From Candidatus Eiseniibacteriota bacterium (GTDB lineage Bacteria; Eisenbacteria; RBG-16-71-46; CAIMUX01; WJJG01): 5,710 nt of DNA. The stretch covers positions 1 to 5,710 of the forward strand of contig VGIY01000179.1 in NCBI GenBank assembly GCA_016867695.1. The letters run 5' to 3'. The position numbers and the translations under genes are program-made. Each line of letters starts with the position of its first letter. Within the stretch, counting starts at the first letter, position 1. Below, one piece after another: positions 4,913-5,710 of this stretch. The notes beneath the pieces are model-generated. The model ran no database searches and was not told the origin of the DNA. It saw nothing but the letters and a program-made list of their open reading frames with translations.

Positions 4913-5710
4913 ATGGAGGGGGCACTGGCGGGCAGGAGGCGGGCGCGCGCGACGGTGTTGGCGGTGGGGCTGGCGAGCGGGTCGCTGCTGCTCCTCCTCG
5001 TGCTGCTCACGATCCGCACATGGCAGGGCCCGGACATCTTCTATCACCTCTTCTTGGGCCGGCGCATCCTGGACGGCGGCGGATTCCAGCCGGCCGACGA
5101 TCTACTCGTCCGGCAGCCGCAGTACGTCAACCTCTACTGGCTCTTCCAGGTGATCGCCGAACTCCTTCACCGAGCCGGCGGGGTGACGGCGGCGAGCCTC
5201 CTCTTCACGGCCGTCTGGACGGCGGTGTGCGCGCTCTGGGCGCGCGCCGCCGGATGCCTGCGCCGCCCCGCCATCGGCCTGCCGCTGGCGCTGGGCGCGA
5301 TCCTGATCCTGGGAAGCCGCTTCGAGCCGCGGCCCGAGGCGTTCTCGTACCTGTGGCTCATCCTCCAGCTCGGCTGGCTGAGCGCCTGGGATCCGACGGC
5401 GCGGACCCCCGTGAGGTTCTACGTCCTCTTCGCCGCGAGCCAGGCGCTGTGGGCCAACATGCACGGCTACTTCGTGCTCGGCCCGCTGCTCGTCGCCGCC
5501 AGGCTCGCCGGGGCCTGGCTACGGCGAGAGGAGCGCCGCGCCTGGCGGCGGCCGGCGCTGCTGCTCGTCCTCGCGCTGGCGGCCTCGTGCCTCTCGCCCT
5601 TCGGCTGGCGCACGTGGGCTTTCGCCCACACGCTGGCGGCCTTCCTGCGGAGCGTGGGCGGCGCGATCACCGAGTTCGGCCCGCCGACGGGAGCGTTCCT
5701 GCGGGTCTGG
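4913..5710 (+). CDS. Polytopic membrane protein, GT-C glycosyltransferase-like, N-terminal part (runs off the right edge)
   Basis: 266 codons are visible with no stop. A basic N-terminus (GRRRAR) precedes a first helix at about 15-34. The following loop has PDIFYHLFLGRRIL (40-53) with an acidic residue (D41) just after helix 1, as in GT-C enzymes. Further hydrophobic segments lie at about 92-112, 120-134, 143-158, 168-180, 184-200 and 214-228. Motifs shared with a group of uncharacterised bacterial GT-C-like proteins, as I remember them, are PRPEAFSYL (139-147), WANMHGYF (180-187), SPFGWR (228-233) and ITEFGPP (252-258). Such proteins transfer sugars from polyprenyl-phosphate donors at the membrane, but the donor and acceptor are unknown here. 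It is transcribed away from rmuC and no partner gene is visible. The family call is moderate; the enzymatic role is inferred. Confidence 0.6.
   Translation, partial: MEGALAGRRRARATVLAVGLASGSLLLLLVLLTIRTWQGPDIFYHLFLGRRILDGGGFQPADDLLVRQPQYVNLYWLFQVIAELLHRAGGVTAASLLFTAVWTAVCALWARAAGCLRRPAIGLPLALGAILILGSRFEPRPEAFSYLWLILQLGWLSAWDPTARTPVRFYVLFAASQALWANMHGYFVLGPLLVAARLAGAWLRREERRAWRRPALLLVLALAASCLSPFGWRTWAFAHTLAAFLRSVGGAITEFGPPTGAFLRVW

Noticed and set aside
3460..5037. RmuC started at position 5037
   Set aside because: The extra 98 residues are arginine/proline/serine-rich, overlap the start of the divergent gene and precede the membrane anchor. ATG 4743 with GGAGGTG matches the family.

Overview
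The window is very GC-rich and densely coding. It holds six protein genes, five on the minus strand and one on the plus strand, and two of them run off the ends. Every start that can be judged on the minus strand has a Shine-Dalgarno sequence (three are GTG, TTG or apparently CTG). Signal-peptide and membrane-bound redox proteins point to a Gram-negative bacterium. Likely groups are Desulfobacterota, Acidobacteriota, Myxococcota or a related uncultured phylum, but the sequence alone does not decide this. I see no RNA gene, insertion sequence, CRISPR array or sign of recent transfer.

Read on the minus strand from 3349 down to 1 there is a redox island. First comes a promoter and a secreted diheme c-type cytochrome of the GEGP-motif kind (3267 to 2059). 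A 215-base gap with its own candidate promoter follows. Then comes a tight three-gene unit: a DsrC protein with both redox cysteines (1843-1535), a five-helix NarI/DsrM-like cytochrome b subunit (1513-773, apparently started with CTG) and a DsrK/HdrD-like iron-sulfur protein (776 to the window edge). The last two overlap by four bases (ATGA). By family knowledge, a DsrM/DsrK pair takes electrons from the quinone pool through haem b and FeS clusters to a thiol/disulfide (or trisulfide) substrate carried by DsrC. This looks like a compact C-M-K version of that system without dsrJ, dsrO or dsrP in view.

Upstream of the cytochrome, also on the minus strand, is rmuC (4743-3460), a membrane-anchored coiled-coil protein of the DNA recombination RmuC family. 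The 192 bases between them hold a hairpin and a good sigma-70-like promoter.

Divergent from rmuC, and separated by 169 bases with a perfect short palindrome, a plus-strand gene starts at 4913 and runs off the right end. It encodes a polytopic membrane protein resembling GT-C type glycosyltransferases. It appears unrelated in function to the redox genes.

The best candidates for something new are the C-M-K module beside a GEGP diheme cytochrome, the CTG start of the DsrM-like gene, and the proline-rich repeat-bearing junction between the DsrM-like and DsrK-like genes.
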